A stretch of DNA of 9,434 nt from Cytophagaceae bacterium. Its GTDB lineage: Bacteria > Bacteroidota > Bacteroidia > Cytophagales > Spirosomataceae. Positions 1 to 5,864 of this stretch are shown in pieces. Position 1 is the first letter of the stretch; each line of letters starts with the position of its first letter. The stretch is taken from the NCBI GenBank assembly GCA_027485075.1, contig JAIXRT010000126.1:1-9434 (forward strand). Direction: 5' to 3'. The notes under the pieces were generated by a model. The model had not been told where the DNA came from, ran no database searches, and worked only from the letters and a program-made list of their open reading frames with translations. Position numbers and translations under genes: made by a program.

Positions 1-2
1 AC

Positions 3-1268
3 TTTAAAGTAGTCACCTGAACCAACCGTTTGAGCTTTTTTAACTTTCCATTGAATTGAATTCAAACCAGCTACTGCTGCATCACTGTAACGTTTTTGCT
101 TGTAACGCACATCATGGATGATTGAATAAACGTTGTTGTTCGTATCCAAAGGAGCCGCTTTTTCTAGGTACAATAAAGCGATAGAATCTTTACCTAAACC
201 TTGGTATCCTTTTCCAAAATATAAATCATCCATAAAGTATGGCTTAACACCACGCTTAACCATACCGTCTAGGTTATCAATACCTTGTTGGAAATTACCC
301 ATCTCCACGTTTGAATATCCACGCATACGGAAGATGTCATTGTCTTTCACACCACGCTTGTCAGCATCATCTGTAAATTTCATCGCACCTTCGTAATCCT
401 TAGAAAGGAATAACAATTTAGCCGTTTCCAAAGTAACCTCTGGTGTAGCTTCTGCTTTTTCTAAATAACGACGGAAGTAACGAGAGGCATTTTTGTATTG
501 ACCACCTACGATTAAGTACTCACCATATCTCCGGTGAGCTGGTGCATAGTTTGAGTCTAAATCAATGGCTTCTTTATAACGCGCTTGCGTTTCTTTGTAG
601 TTCTTTCCACGAAGATATACGGTACCGATCTTTACTTTAGCCTTCACGTTTTTAGGATCTTGCATCAAACCTGTCTCGTATGCAGTTACCGCATTACCAC
701 CGTCATTTTTGATCAAATAGGCATCTCCTTTAACAATGTAATGCTCGACAGTAGGCATTTTCTTATCCTTCATCAAACGCTCCTGAATCAAATCAATTAA
801 GCGAATCGCCTCACCTGGATCGTTGTTATTGGCATTGAAACTTTCTTCCTTACCTAAAATATAGTACATCGAATACGCCTCAGCGATTCGGTACATCACA
901 TCAATATTTTTGTTTTTGGTATCCGCTAGAATTCGGTCGAATTCTACTTTCGCTGCAGACACGTTGTTTTGACCTACTAAAATTGAACCTAGACCTACTT
1001 GGTTTAAGTAATTCTTCGGATCAGCCACTTTTCCTTTTTCAAAGGTAGCCTTAGCATTATCCCAATCACGTTGTGTTAGGTAATAGTAACCCAAATAGAA
1101 ATAATTTTCACCAGTCGGAGCCGCAGAAACCAACCCCTCGAAAACTTGTTTCGCACGACTTGGCTGATGGCGATCTAATAAATGTAGACCATCTTGAATC
1201 GTTTGCCCGAAAGCTAGATTGGTCAACAAAAGACCAATTCCCAAAAGCCATGATTTCATTTTCATCAT
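3..1268 (-). CDS. Secreted tetratricopeptide-repeat (TPR) protein, 3' end beyond window
   Basis: The minus-strand frame is open from the ATG at 1268 to the window edge, giving 422 residues with no stop, so the C-terminus is missing. Residues 1-21 form a Sec signal peptide (two start Met codons, Lys, a hydrophobic stretch, AFG before Gln22), so the protein is exported to the periplasm or outer envelope. The rest is helical with TPR-like units around 55-86, 174-205, 207-240, 242-275, 277-308, 310-342 and 345-376, showing the usual small/large residue spacing (for example YLGYYYLTQRDWDNAKATF). TPR arrays are protein-binding scaffolds; no catalytic domain is visible. It lies 149 bp downstream of the PstS-like gene on the same strand, at the end of the TonB cluster, and may have its own promoter (1364-1397). 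The specific partner is unknown. Confidence is high for the TPR and export assignment and low for any role in TonB function. Confidence 0.88.
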   Translation of the reverse strand, partial: MMKMKSWLLGIGLLLTNLAFGQTIQDGLHLLDRHQPSRAKQVFEGLVSAAPTGENYFYLGYYYLTQRDWDNAKATFEKGKVADPKNYLNQVGLGSILVGQNNVSAAKVEFDRILADTKNKNIDVMYRIAEAYSMYYILGKEESFNANNNDPGEAIRLIDLIQERLMKDKKMPTVEHYIVKGDAYLIKNDGGNAVTAYETGLMQDPKNVKAKVKIGTVYLRGKNYKETQARYKEAIDLDSNYAPAHRRYGEYLIVGGQYKNASRYFRRYLEKAEATPEVTLETAKLLFLSKDYEGAMKFTDDADKRGVKDNDIFRMRGYSNVEMGNFQQGIDNLDGMVKRGVKPYFMDDLYFGKGYQGLGKDSIALLYLEKAAPLDTNNNVYSIIHDVRYKQKRYSDAAVAGLNSIQWKVKKAQTVGSGDYFK

Positions 1269-1363
1269 TTGTAATTTAAATTTTTGTTTAAAAGAAGTAT
1301 GCTTAGGCGTAACATTGAAAAGTTCAATAAATTACTAGTAAAGTTTAATATTTTTTGGAATGA

Positions 1364-1397
1364 CAAATTTAAGCAAAAATCTTGAAAAACTGACAAA
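1364..1397 (-). promoter_or_regulatory. Candidate Bacteroidota promoter for the TPR gene
   Basis: On the minus strand TAAATTTG (1364-1371) matches the Bacteroidota -7 consensus TAnnTTTG. A TTTG (1394-1397) lies 22 bp upstream, slightly longer than the usual 19-21 bp for the -33 box. Transcription would start near 1357, leaving a leader of about 90 nt before the ATG at 1268. This is a motif match only; A/T-rich DNA gives such matches by chance. Confidence 0.35.
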
Positions 1398-1402
1398 TGT
1401 CA
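1387..1402 (-). terminator. Possible weak terminator after the PstS-like gene
   Basis: Reading the minus strand, TTGACATTTGTCAG can fold into a stem of about six pairs (one T-G wobble) with an ATTT loop, followed directly by a run of five T. It begins 15 nt past the stop codon of the PstS-like gene. The stem is short and A/T-rich, and it overlaps the candidate -33 box of the TPR gene, so it could equally be an operator or chance. Confidence 0.25.
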
Positions 1403-1417
1403 ATCTCAAAAATACGT

Positions 1418-2317
1418 TTATTGGCTGATTTGATACTGTCTAATCGTGATAGGCCGGGTCAATGGAATTAGGCCCGCTTTCAAAACGATCAATTGTCCCA
1501 TGTCTCCACACACGTAATTAACAAATCCCGTACCCAAACCCGTATGTGATTCTTTTAGAATCATTTTAATCTCGCGGCGTAATGGATATTTCTTCAAGGC
1601 TAAATTATACCCAAATGGTTGGTAGTAATCTTTCCCATTTTCAGACACAGACATAACCTGAATGGAACGAATAAATCCAAGTGATGTAGGATTATCTCCA
1701 TCGCTAATCCAGTTCGAGCCAATGATTCCTATGGCATTTTTATGTGCCTGTACATATTCAATGACTTCCTTATTGGATCCAACAGCAGCTACGGACAAAC
1801 CTGTATTTCCGAGTCCAAAACGGTCTACCAAGAATTTAATGTTGCTTGAATTCGCTTTGTCAACGACCAATTCTAATGAATTTCCATCTCTTGCAGAACC
1901 ATTTAATAAGGACTTCAAACGGTCAAGTGTAATTGACGTGTCTTTATTTGACTTGTTAGCAATCAGCGCGATCCCATCGGCAGCAAATTTAAAACTACGG
2001 TAAGTGATTTTTTCACGAGTAAATATAGCTTTCTCTGCATCAGTCAACTCACGCGAAACGACAACAGAACGTACTTTATCATTTAGCAAATCGGCAATCG
2101 ACTCATTCTCCGGTTTAAACACCAGATTTAATTTAGCAAAATGATAATTCTCTTCGAAGGCCGCTTTCTCTGCATTGACTAACGGCTGAAATGATTCATC
2201 TACACCGATGGAGATTGAACCGGTTGCCGGTCCATCTTTGGGTGCATCTTTTTTGGATTCACCGCATGCGAAAATCCCTACTAACACCATGGAAAAAAAC
2301 AAAATCTTAGTCTTCAT
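1418..2317 (-). CDS. PstS-like periplasmic substrate-binding lipoprotein
   Basis: This 299-residue protein has a lipoprotein signal: MKTKILFF, a hydrophobic core, then IFAC with the lipidated Cys at residue 18. I chose the ATG at 2317 over the one at 2326 because it gives a compact signal peptide. The body resembles the PstS-like/PBP superfamily: SREL near residues 88-91 (PstS-family 'SR' motif), a central Rossmann-like lobe, and a C-terminal GLGTGFVNYVCGDMGQ block followed by AGLIP, typical of PstS C-termini. The canonical phosphate-binding signatures are not recognisable: the N-terminal GSST-type loop reads VDESFQP, and the R-x3-SGT loop appears to be DKANSSN. No pstC, pstA, pstB or phoU gene is adjacent; instead the gene lies in a TonB operon and overlaps the preceding small membrane gene by 11 bp, implying translational coupling. 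It may bind another ligand or a protein. Automated naming as phosphate-binding protein would be over-confident. Confidence 0.8.
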   Translation of the reverse strand: MKTKILFFSMVLVGIFACGESKKDAPKDGPATGSISIGVDESFQPLVNAEKAAFEENYHFAKLNLVFKPENESIADLLNDKVRSVVVSRELTDAEKAIFTREKITYRSFKFAADGIALIANKSNKDTSITLDRLKSLLNGSARDGNSLELVVDKANSSNIKFLVDRFGLGNTGLSVAAVGSNKEVIEYVQAHKNAIGIIGSNWISDGDNPTSLGFIRSIQVMSVSENGKDYYQPFGYNLALKKYPLRREIKMILKESHTGLGTGFVNYVCGDMGQLIVLKAGLIPLTRPITIRQYQISQ

Positions 2318-2549
2318 AATGCCCATAATTTTGATCGTTCATTTCACTAAAATACAAATAAGCTCTCCAAAGTCGGAAAATCCCATAGACAAAAAATAGC
2401 ACTCCTAGCATCTTGACGATGGGAACACCAGCAAAATCACCTAATTGAAAATCAGACCACACAGCTACATAGGCACCTAAGCCACTGTAAGCTAGCGCAA
2501 CGACTACGCGGAATGAGATGTTAATAAGAACAGCAATGGGTAGTTTCAT
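2307..2549 (-). CDS. Small two-helix membrane protein, unknown function
   Basis: The ATG at 2549 gives 80 residues; a TTG at 2564 would add five more but sits directly against the inverted repeat at 2565-2598, so ATG is preferred. Two hydrophobic segments are visible, about 11-31 (VVVALAYSGLGAYVAVW) and 44-62 (KMLGVLFFVYGIFRLW), joined by a short loop containing Asp, with a hydrophilic acidic tail ending HYED. It has no signal peptide, so it is probably an inner-membrane hairpin. It sits between tonB and the PstS-like lipoprotein gene and overlaps the latter by 11 bp, so the two are probably translated together. I do not recognise the family. The gene is credible because it fills the operon, overlaps the next gene and has coherent membrane topology. 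Confidence 0.75.
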   Translation of the reverse strand: MKLPIAVLINISFRVVVALAYSGLGAYVAVWSDFQLGDFAGVPIVKMLGVLFFVYGIFRLWRAYLYFSEMNDQNYGHYED

Positions 2550-2564
2550 AAGTAGTTTAAACAA

Positions 2565-2598
2565 TCAGACCTGCCAAATGTACATTTAGCAGGTCTGA
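2565..2598 (-). repeat. Near-perfect 34-nt inverted repeat between tonB and the small membrane gene
   Basis: Arms TCAGACCTGC (2565-2574) and GCAGGTCTGA (2589-2598) are exactly complementary. The 14 nt between them hold a further perfect palindrome, AAATGTACATTT (2576-2587), flanked by one C/A mismatch, so the transcript can form a long hairpin. It begins 19 nt past the tonB stop and ends 15 nt before the next ATG. The minus strand after the hairpin reads ATTGTTTAAAC, a poor U-tract, so it may be a leaky terminator, an mRNA-stabilising 3' hairpin for the exbB-tonB segment, or a protein-binding palindrome. Confidence 0.7.
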
Positions 2599-2617
2599 AA
2601 AAATTCAATAATTGAGA

Positions 2618-3436
2618 TTACTCAGATAATACGAACGTGATCGGCTGCGTAAAGCGTGAACGTACTGCACGTCCAGACTGCTTACCAGGAGTCCATCTTG
2701 GTACCGATTTAATTACACGAATCGCTTCTTCGTCGCAACCAAAACCTACAGACTTCAATACTTGAACGTCTTGGATAGTTCCATCCGTATTTACTACGAA
2801 TTGAACATATACCTTACCACCTACGTTGGCACGCTGTGCCGCAGATGGATAACGCAAGTTACGCTGTAAGAACTGGCCAAAAGCACGAGGACCACCAGGG
2901 AACTCGGCATTTTGCTCAACCGCTGTAAAGATTTCATCTTCAGCTGGTTTTGGCGGCTCAACAGGTTCTGCACCTTTAGCATCTGGATCTACTGGTGGCT
3001 CGTACGTTTCCGACTCCCCTTTAACAGTTTCTGATGCTGTATTTCCTTTTACCTCTTCAGGCGGCGGCTCTGGCTTCGTTACTTCTTCATCATGCTTGAT
3101 TTCTGGAGGTAAGAATTTAGTCGTCGTCACCTTAGGAATTTCTTTGGGTGGTGGCGGTGGTGGCGGAGGAGGCAACTCTACTTTCTTAGGAGGAGCTGGC
3201 TTATCCAATTTCATTACTTCAGCTGTCACCTCAGTCTTATCTTCTGACGCTGCAGTTAACTGTTTCCAGAAAGCTGCGATCAAAAGAGCACCGACAAAGA
3301 GTGCAGAGCCTAGTAATACCGACCGCTTCATTACTTTAGGATACGTCTTCCGAAGAACAAAAGCGCCAAACTCGCGATTTTTATTCTTGAAGATAATATC
3401 ATCCAAAGTAGCATCTTGGCTTATTACTTGTGACAT
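2618..3436 (-). CDS. tonB: TonB energy transducer
   Basis: This 272-residue protein has the full TonB layout. A cytoplasmic N-terminus of about 38 residues carries the stretch NREFGAFVLRKTYP, common in Bacteroidota TonB. One membrane anchor follows at about 39-57, then a Pro/Lys/Glu-rich periplasmic linker (about 75-165) with nine consecutive prolines at 89-97. The C-terminal TonB domain (about 178-271) shows FPGG, RYP (195-197), GGKVYVQFVVNTDG, and W248-T-P-G. It contacts the TonB boxes of outer-membrane transporters and passes on energy from ExbB/ExbD. The N-terminal extension is longer than in E. coli TonB. It lies 34 bp downstream of the second exbD gene and is probably the last gene of the core operon before the inverted repeat. 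Confidence 0.95.
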   Translation of the reverse strand: MSQVISQDATLDDIIFKNKNREFGAFVLRKTYPKVMKRSVLLGSALFVGALLIAAFWKQLTAASEDKTEVTAEVMKLDKPAPPKKVELPPPPPPPPPKEIPKVTTTKFLPPEIKHDEEVTKPEPPPEEVKGNTASETVKGESETYEPPVDPDAKGAEPVEPPKPAEDEIFTAVEQNAEFPGGPRAFGQFLQRNLRYPSAAQRANVGGKVYVQFVVNTDGTIQDVQVLKSVGFGCDEEAIRVIKSVPRWTPGKQSGRAVRSRFTQPITFVLSE

Positions 3437-3470
3437 AATATTCGTTTAATTTAAAATTAATTAATAGGTC

Positions 3471-3989
3471 TTATTTACCTGATCGTTTAATCAAGGCCTC
3501 CGTATCCGGATCAATTTCTAATAAAGCGTAACGCTTGTTATTAGTAATTGCACACTCATCAAGCATATCGATCATATTACGATATTTTGCTTTTTTCGTA
3601 GGCTTAATTACGATAGTAAAGTTCGAACCAACTTTCGCCTTAAGATCCGCAATAACTTTGCGAATGCCTGTATCAGAATAGTTGGTCACCTGCATTACTG
3701 TACCTGCTTCAGTAGGAATACCTTGGTAGTAATACACCTTATTCTCATCTGGGCACACGGTAAGTGTTTCCGATAATTTTACAGGTGATGTTTCCTTTGT
3801 ATCCGTTTTGTCAGGCATGTTTAATTGCATGGTCACGGGCTTTGCTAACGTAGTCGTTAACATAAAGAAAGTGATCAACAAGAAGCCTAAGTCCACCATT
3901 GGTGTCATGTCGATTTTGGTCGACATTTTCTTACTACGCTTCTTCCCGCCGCCTTTCTTCCCGCCACCGGAGCTATCTATTTCTGCCAT
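3471..3989 (-). CDS. exbD: Biopolymer transporter ExbD (second copy)
   Basis: This 172-residue inner-membrane protein has a Gly/Lys-rich basic cytoplasmic tail (GGGKKGGGKKRSKK), then IDMTPMVDLGFLL. Asp33 is at the position of the essential membrane Asp of ExbD/TolR, the proton-carrying residue. The helix spans about 31-48, followed by a periplasmic domain ending with FTIVIKPTKKAKYRNMIDML, the usual ExbD fold. Known role of the family: with ExbB it forms the proton-driven motor that energises TonB. It is 26 bp downstream of another, quite different exbD and 34 bp upstream of tonB. A role with TolA/Pal or another motor is less likely given the adjacent tonB. Confidence 0.94.
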   Translation of the reverse strand: MAEIDSSGGGKKGGGKKRSKKMSTKIDMTPMVDLGFLLITFFMLTTTLAKPVTMQLNMPDKTDTKETSPVKLSETLTVCPDENKVYYYQGIPTEAGTVMQVTNYSDTGIRKVIADLKAKVGSNFTIVIKPTKKAKYRNMIDMLDECAITNNKRYALLEIDPDTEALIKRSGK

Positions 3990-4015
3990 TTCTGTTTGTA
4001 ATTAAAAATGAAAAC

Positions 4016-4615
4016 TTATTTCGGTTTATTTTCCGGACCAGTAACCAATTGGAAGATATTGATATTCTGAGCTTGCAAAGTACCGATGATATCAGCAAAT
4101 ACTTTGTAGTTAGACTCCTTATCTCCTTTAACGGCAACCTTCAATTCCGGATTAGATAATTTCGCATAACCCACCCAATACGAAAGTTCGTTATTGGTTG
4201 AATCAATTGGAATTCCCTTACTTAGCTTCTTAGCATCTGCAGGTTTCATATTTAACACCTGACGCATCGCACCAAGAGGATAGCCAACAATTTCAGAAGC
4301 CATAAAGTTCTTCTTCATTTCAGCCGTTAAAGCGACACCATAGCGATTAGCCATACGCTCTAACATAAACTCTCTTGCTTGTTGATCATCAGTTGCCAAA
4401 TAAACTCCACCATCTGGTGAAACACTAACCATTAGCATACCATCTTTTGTATTCAAAGGTTTCTCTGAAATTGATGATGGTGGCGTGATCGTAACTGCCT
4501 CTTCAGGACGGAACTTCGCGGTTAACATGAAGAACGTCAAAAGAAGGAAAGCCACATCACACATCGCTGTCATGTCGAGTGAGACACTTTGTCTTTTGGC
4601 TTTAACTTTTGGCAT
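4016..4615 (-). CDS. exbD: Biopolymer transporter ExbD (first copy, with extended periplasmic domain)
   Basis: This 199-residue protein begins with a short basic tail, then SLDMTAMCDVAFLLLTFFML; Asp20 matches the essential ExbD/TolR Asp, in a single helix at about 19-36. The periplasmic part starts as usual (KDGMLMVSVSPDGGVYL) and ends with the standard LKVAVKGDKESNYKVFADII block, but about 75 residues (roughly 77-153) are inserted between them. That makes it longer than the usual 130-150-residue ExbD. The insertion is rich in Met and Lys and resembles nothing I can name. It follows exbB by 68 bp and precedes the second exbD by 26 bp. It is probably a motor subunit with the other ExbD; whether they form a heterodimer is inference. 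Confidence 0.92.
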   Translation of the reverse strand: MPKVKAKRQSVSLDMTAMCDVAFLLLTFFMLTAKFRPEEAVTITPPSSISEKPLNTKDGMLMVSVSPDGGVYLATDDQQAREFMLERMANRYGVALTAEMKKNFMASEIVGYPLGAMRQVLNMKPADAKKLSKGIPIDSTNNELSYWVGYAKLSNPELKVAVKGDKESNYKVFADIIGTLQAQNINIFQLVTGPENKPK

Positions 4616-4627
4616 AACAATTATTTT

Positions 4628-4681
4628 TTTGAACTGTGAAAAAAATTGAGTGAAAGGGCAACGCCCCTAAATCGGTTCAAA
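4628..4681 (-). repeat. Nested inverted repeat in the exbB-exbD spacer
   Basis: Outer 7-bp arms, TTTGAAC (4628-4634) and GTTCAAA (4675-4681), enclose a compact GGGC-AAC-GCCC hairpin (4656-4666). The outer arm starts two bases past the exbB stop codon. On the minus strand the inner hairpin is followed after a few bases by a run of T, so partial termination or mRNA processing after exbB is possible. The stems are short and this may be chance. Confidence 0.35.
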
Positions 4682-4683
4682 TA

Positions 4684-5520
4684 TTAATTGTGATGCGTAG
4701 CATAATTTTGGTTAACACTTAAGCCGATCTCATCAATGCTGTAAGTTAACTCATCAATTTTCGCTGTAAACACGTTGTATGCAATGATACAGATCGCTGA
4801 AGTACCGATACCTAATGCTGTATTGATTAGGGCCTCAGAGATACCATTCGCTAATGCAGCTGAATCTGTAGATCCACCTGAATTACCCAATGAAGCAAAG
4901 GCCTTGATCATACCAATTACCGTTCCTAATAGACCGATCAAAGTTGATACCGAAGCCAATGTTGCAATAATAGTCAAGTTTTTCTCTAACATTGGCAATT
5001 CCAATGAAGTAGCTTCCTCAACTTCTTTGCTCAAAGCAGCTAATTTTTGCTCTTTATCCAAACCAGAATCAGAGATTAATGCCTTGTATTTTTTGATTGC
5101 AGCTAATGTAACATTACCTACAGATCCTTTTTGCTTATCGCAAGCCTTCAAAGCACCTTCAACATCATCCTTATCTAAAGAAGCTTGAATTGCACGAACG
5201 AATGCATTTACATCACCAGTTCCTTTTGCTTTACCGATTGTAAACATACGCTCGATTGAAAATGTTAATGCAGTTAAGAAACAAGTCATCAAAACTGGCA
5301 CAATAACTCCACCTTTGTAAACTACACCAAAGTAGTCACCTGGAAGTGGGTGTCCTTCATTTGTTCCACCTTCGAAGTGAGATCCATCTCCCATGACAAG
5401 GGTGTAAATTGCAATCGCAATAGCAAACAGGACAATTAGGATTAAACCTGCAGAAATACCGCCAGATTTTTTTTCGGTTGCAGCTGGCTTAGCAGCTGGC
5501 TTTGGTTGTTGTGTACTCAT
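4684..5520 (-). CDS. exbB: MotA/TolQ/ExbB proton channel protein
   Basis: This 278-residue inner-membrane protein has hydrophobic segments at about 22-43, 70-89, 183-207 and 227-251. The C-terminal pair carries the family hallmarks: STLIGLLGTVIGMIKAF (192-208) and a small-residue helix ALINTALGIGTSAICIIAYN (230-249). A cytoplasmic domain of about 90 residues lies between segments 2 and 3. E. coli ExbB has three helices; the extra N-terminal helix and the Pro/Ala/Lys-rich start are additions. It forms the proton channel and, with ExbD, powers TonB. It is the first gene of the minus-strand operon, transcribed from the 344-bp divergent region. Upstream of the ATG the sequence is A/C-rich with no Shine-Dalgarno motif, as usual in Bacteroidota. 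Confidence 0.95.
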   Translation of the reverse strand: MSTQQPKPAAKPAATEKKSGGISAGLILIVLFAIAIAIYTLVMGDGSHFEGGTNEGHPLPGDYFGVVYKGGVIVPVLMTCFLTALTFSIERMFTIGKAKGTGDVNAFVRAIQASLDKDDVEGALKACDKQKGSVGNVTLAAIKKYKALISDSGLDKEQKLAALSKEVEEATSLELPMLEKNLTIIATLASVSTLIGLLGTVIGMIKAFASLGNSGGSTDSAALANGISEALINTALGIGTSAICIIAYNVFTAKIDELTYSIDEIGLSVNQNYATHHN

Positions 5521-5625
5521 TAGTTTGGTAATTTGGGGTTAAAGAATTATTTACTAATAAAACTTGTCGAAAAATGTCGGAGTAGTTTTCATAGTTTTAA
5601 CTGCCGTTGTATTTTTCAGTACAAG

Positions 5626-5633
5626 CAAAAGTA
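5626..5633 (-). promoter_or_regulatory. Candidate -7 promoter element for exbB
   Basis: On the minus strand this reads TACTTTTG, a perfect match to TAnnTTTG. No TTTG lies 19-21 bp upstream. Transcription would start near 5619, about 100 nt before the exbB ATG. A second match, TATTTTTG on the minus strand at 5731-5738, is an alternative distal element. Confidence 0.4.
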
Positions 5634-5768
5634 ATGCAATTCTAATTTAATTTTTACATGCCTCAAACAGCCCACCGCACAAAATAATACACCCAAAAAA
5701 AAAGCTATTGTATTATCTTGATATTTTACCCAAAAATAGCCCCTTTATTAGGTACTTTTTTGAGAATT

Positions 5769-5802
5769 AAAATTTGAAAAAAAAATTAAAAAAAAATTAA
5801 AA
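5769..5802. promoter_or_regulatory. Phased A-tract array, possible curved DNA or UP-like element
   Basis: Two A9 runs (5777-5785 and 5788-5796) are each followed by TT, so they repeat every 11 bp, close to one helical turn. They are flanked by AAAATTT (about 5769-5775) and A4 (5799-5802). The array lies about 40-70 bp upstream of the candidate -7 element of the DUF721 gene, where curved or UP-like DNA could help RNA polymerase bind. Confidence 0.4.
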
Positions 5803-5839
5803 TCGACCAATTACGACCCCAAATAGTACCAAAAAAACA

Positions 5840-5847
5840 TACCTTTG
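5840..5847 (+). promoter_or_regulatory. Candidate -7 promoter element for the DUF721 operon
   Basis: TACCTTTG is a perfect match to the Bacteroidota -7 consensus TAnnTTTG. No clear -33 TTTG lies at the usual distance. Transcription would start near 5854, only about 10 nt before the ATG at 5865, so the leader would be very short. Confidence 0.5.
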
Positions 5848-5864
5848 CTCCGTAAACTTCGAAA

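Larger units (their letters stand above)
5521..5864. other. Divergent intergenic promoter region
   Basis: This 344-bp A/T-rich stretch separates the minus-strand exbB operon from the plus-strand DUF721 operon. I see no open frame or RNA gene in it. It holds candidate -7 elements for both directions (see separate entries), a phased A-tract array at 5769-5802 and another run of nine A at 5695-5703. The exbB leader, about 100 nt if the proximal element is used, shows no clear riboswitch or strong hairpin. Confidence 0.7.

Noticed and set aside
133..1279. Three plus-strand open frames of 68-87 codons
   Set aside because: They are antisense to the TPR gene, which has a continuous frame, a signal peptide and repeat structure.
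1662..2003. Plus-strand open frame of 113 codons
   Set aside because: It is antisense to the PstS-like lipoprotein gene and shows no family features.
1418..2317. Part of a phosphate ABC transport operon
   Set aside because: No permease, ATPase or PhoU gene is adjacent, and the phosphate-binding motifs are not recognisable.
3096..3449. Plus-strand open frame of 117 codons with a long glycine run
   Set aside because: It is the antisense of the tonB N-terminal half; the glycine run mirrors the proline codons. There is no independent start signal.
3440..3465. A/T-only palindrome TTAATTTAAAATTAA between exbD and tonB as a terminator
   Set aside because: The stem contains only A-T pairs, would be very weak, and is expected by chance in a spacer of this composition.
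4775..5188. Plus-strand open frame of 137 codons
   Set aside because: It lies wholly antisense to exbB, which has clear family motifs; the translated sequence has no recognisable domain.
5521..5864. A/T-rich region as a replication origin
   Set aside because: No DnaA-box cluster or origin-linked gene (dnaA, dnaN) is visible; a divergent promoter region explains it better.
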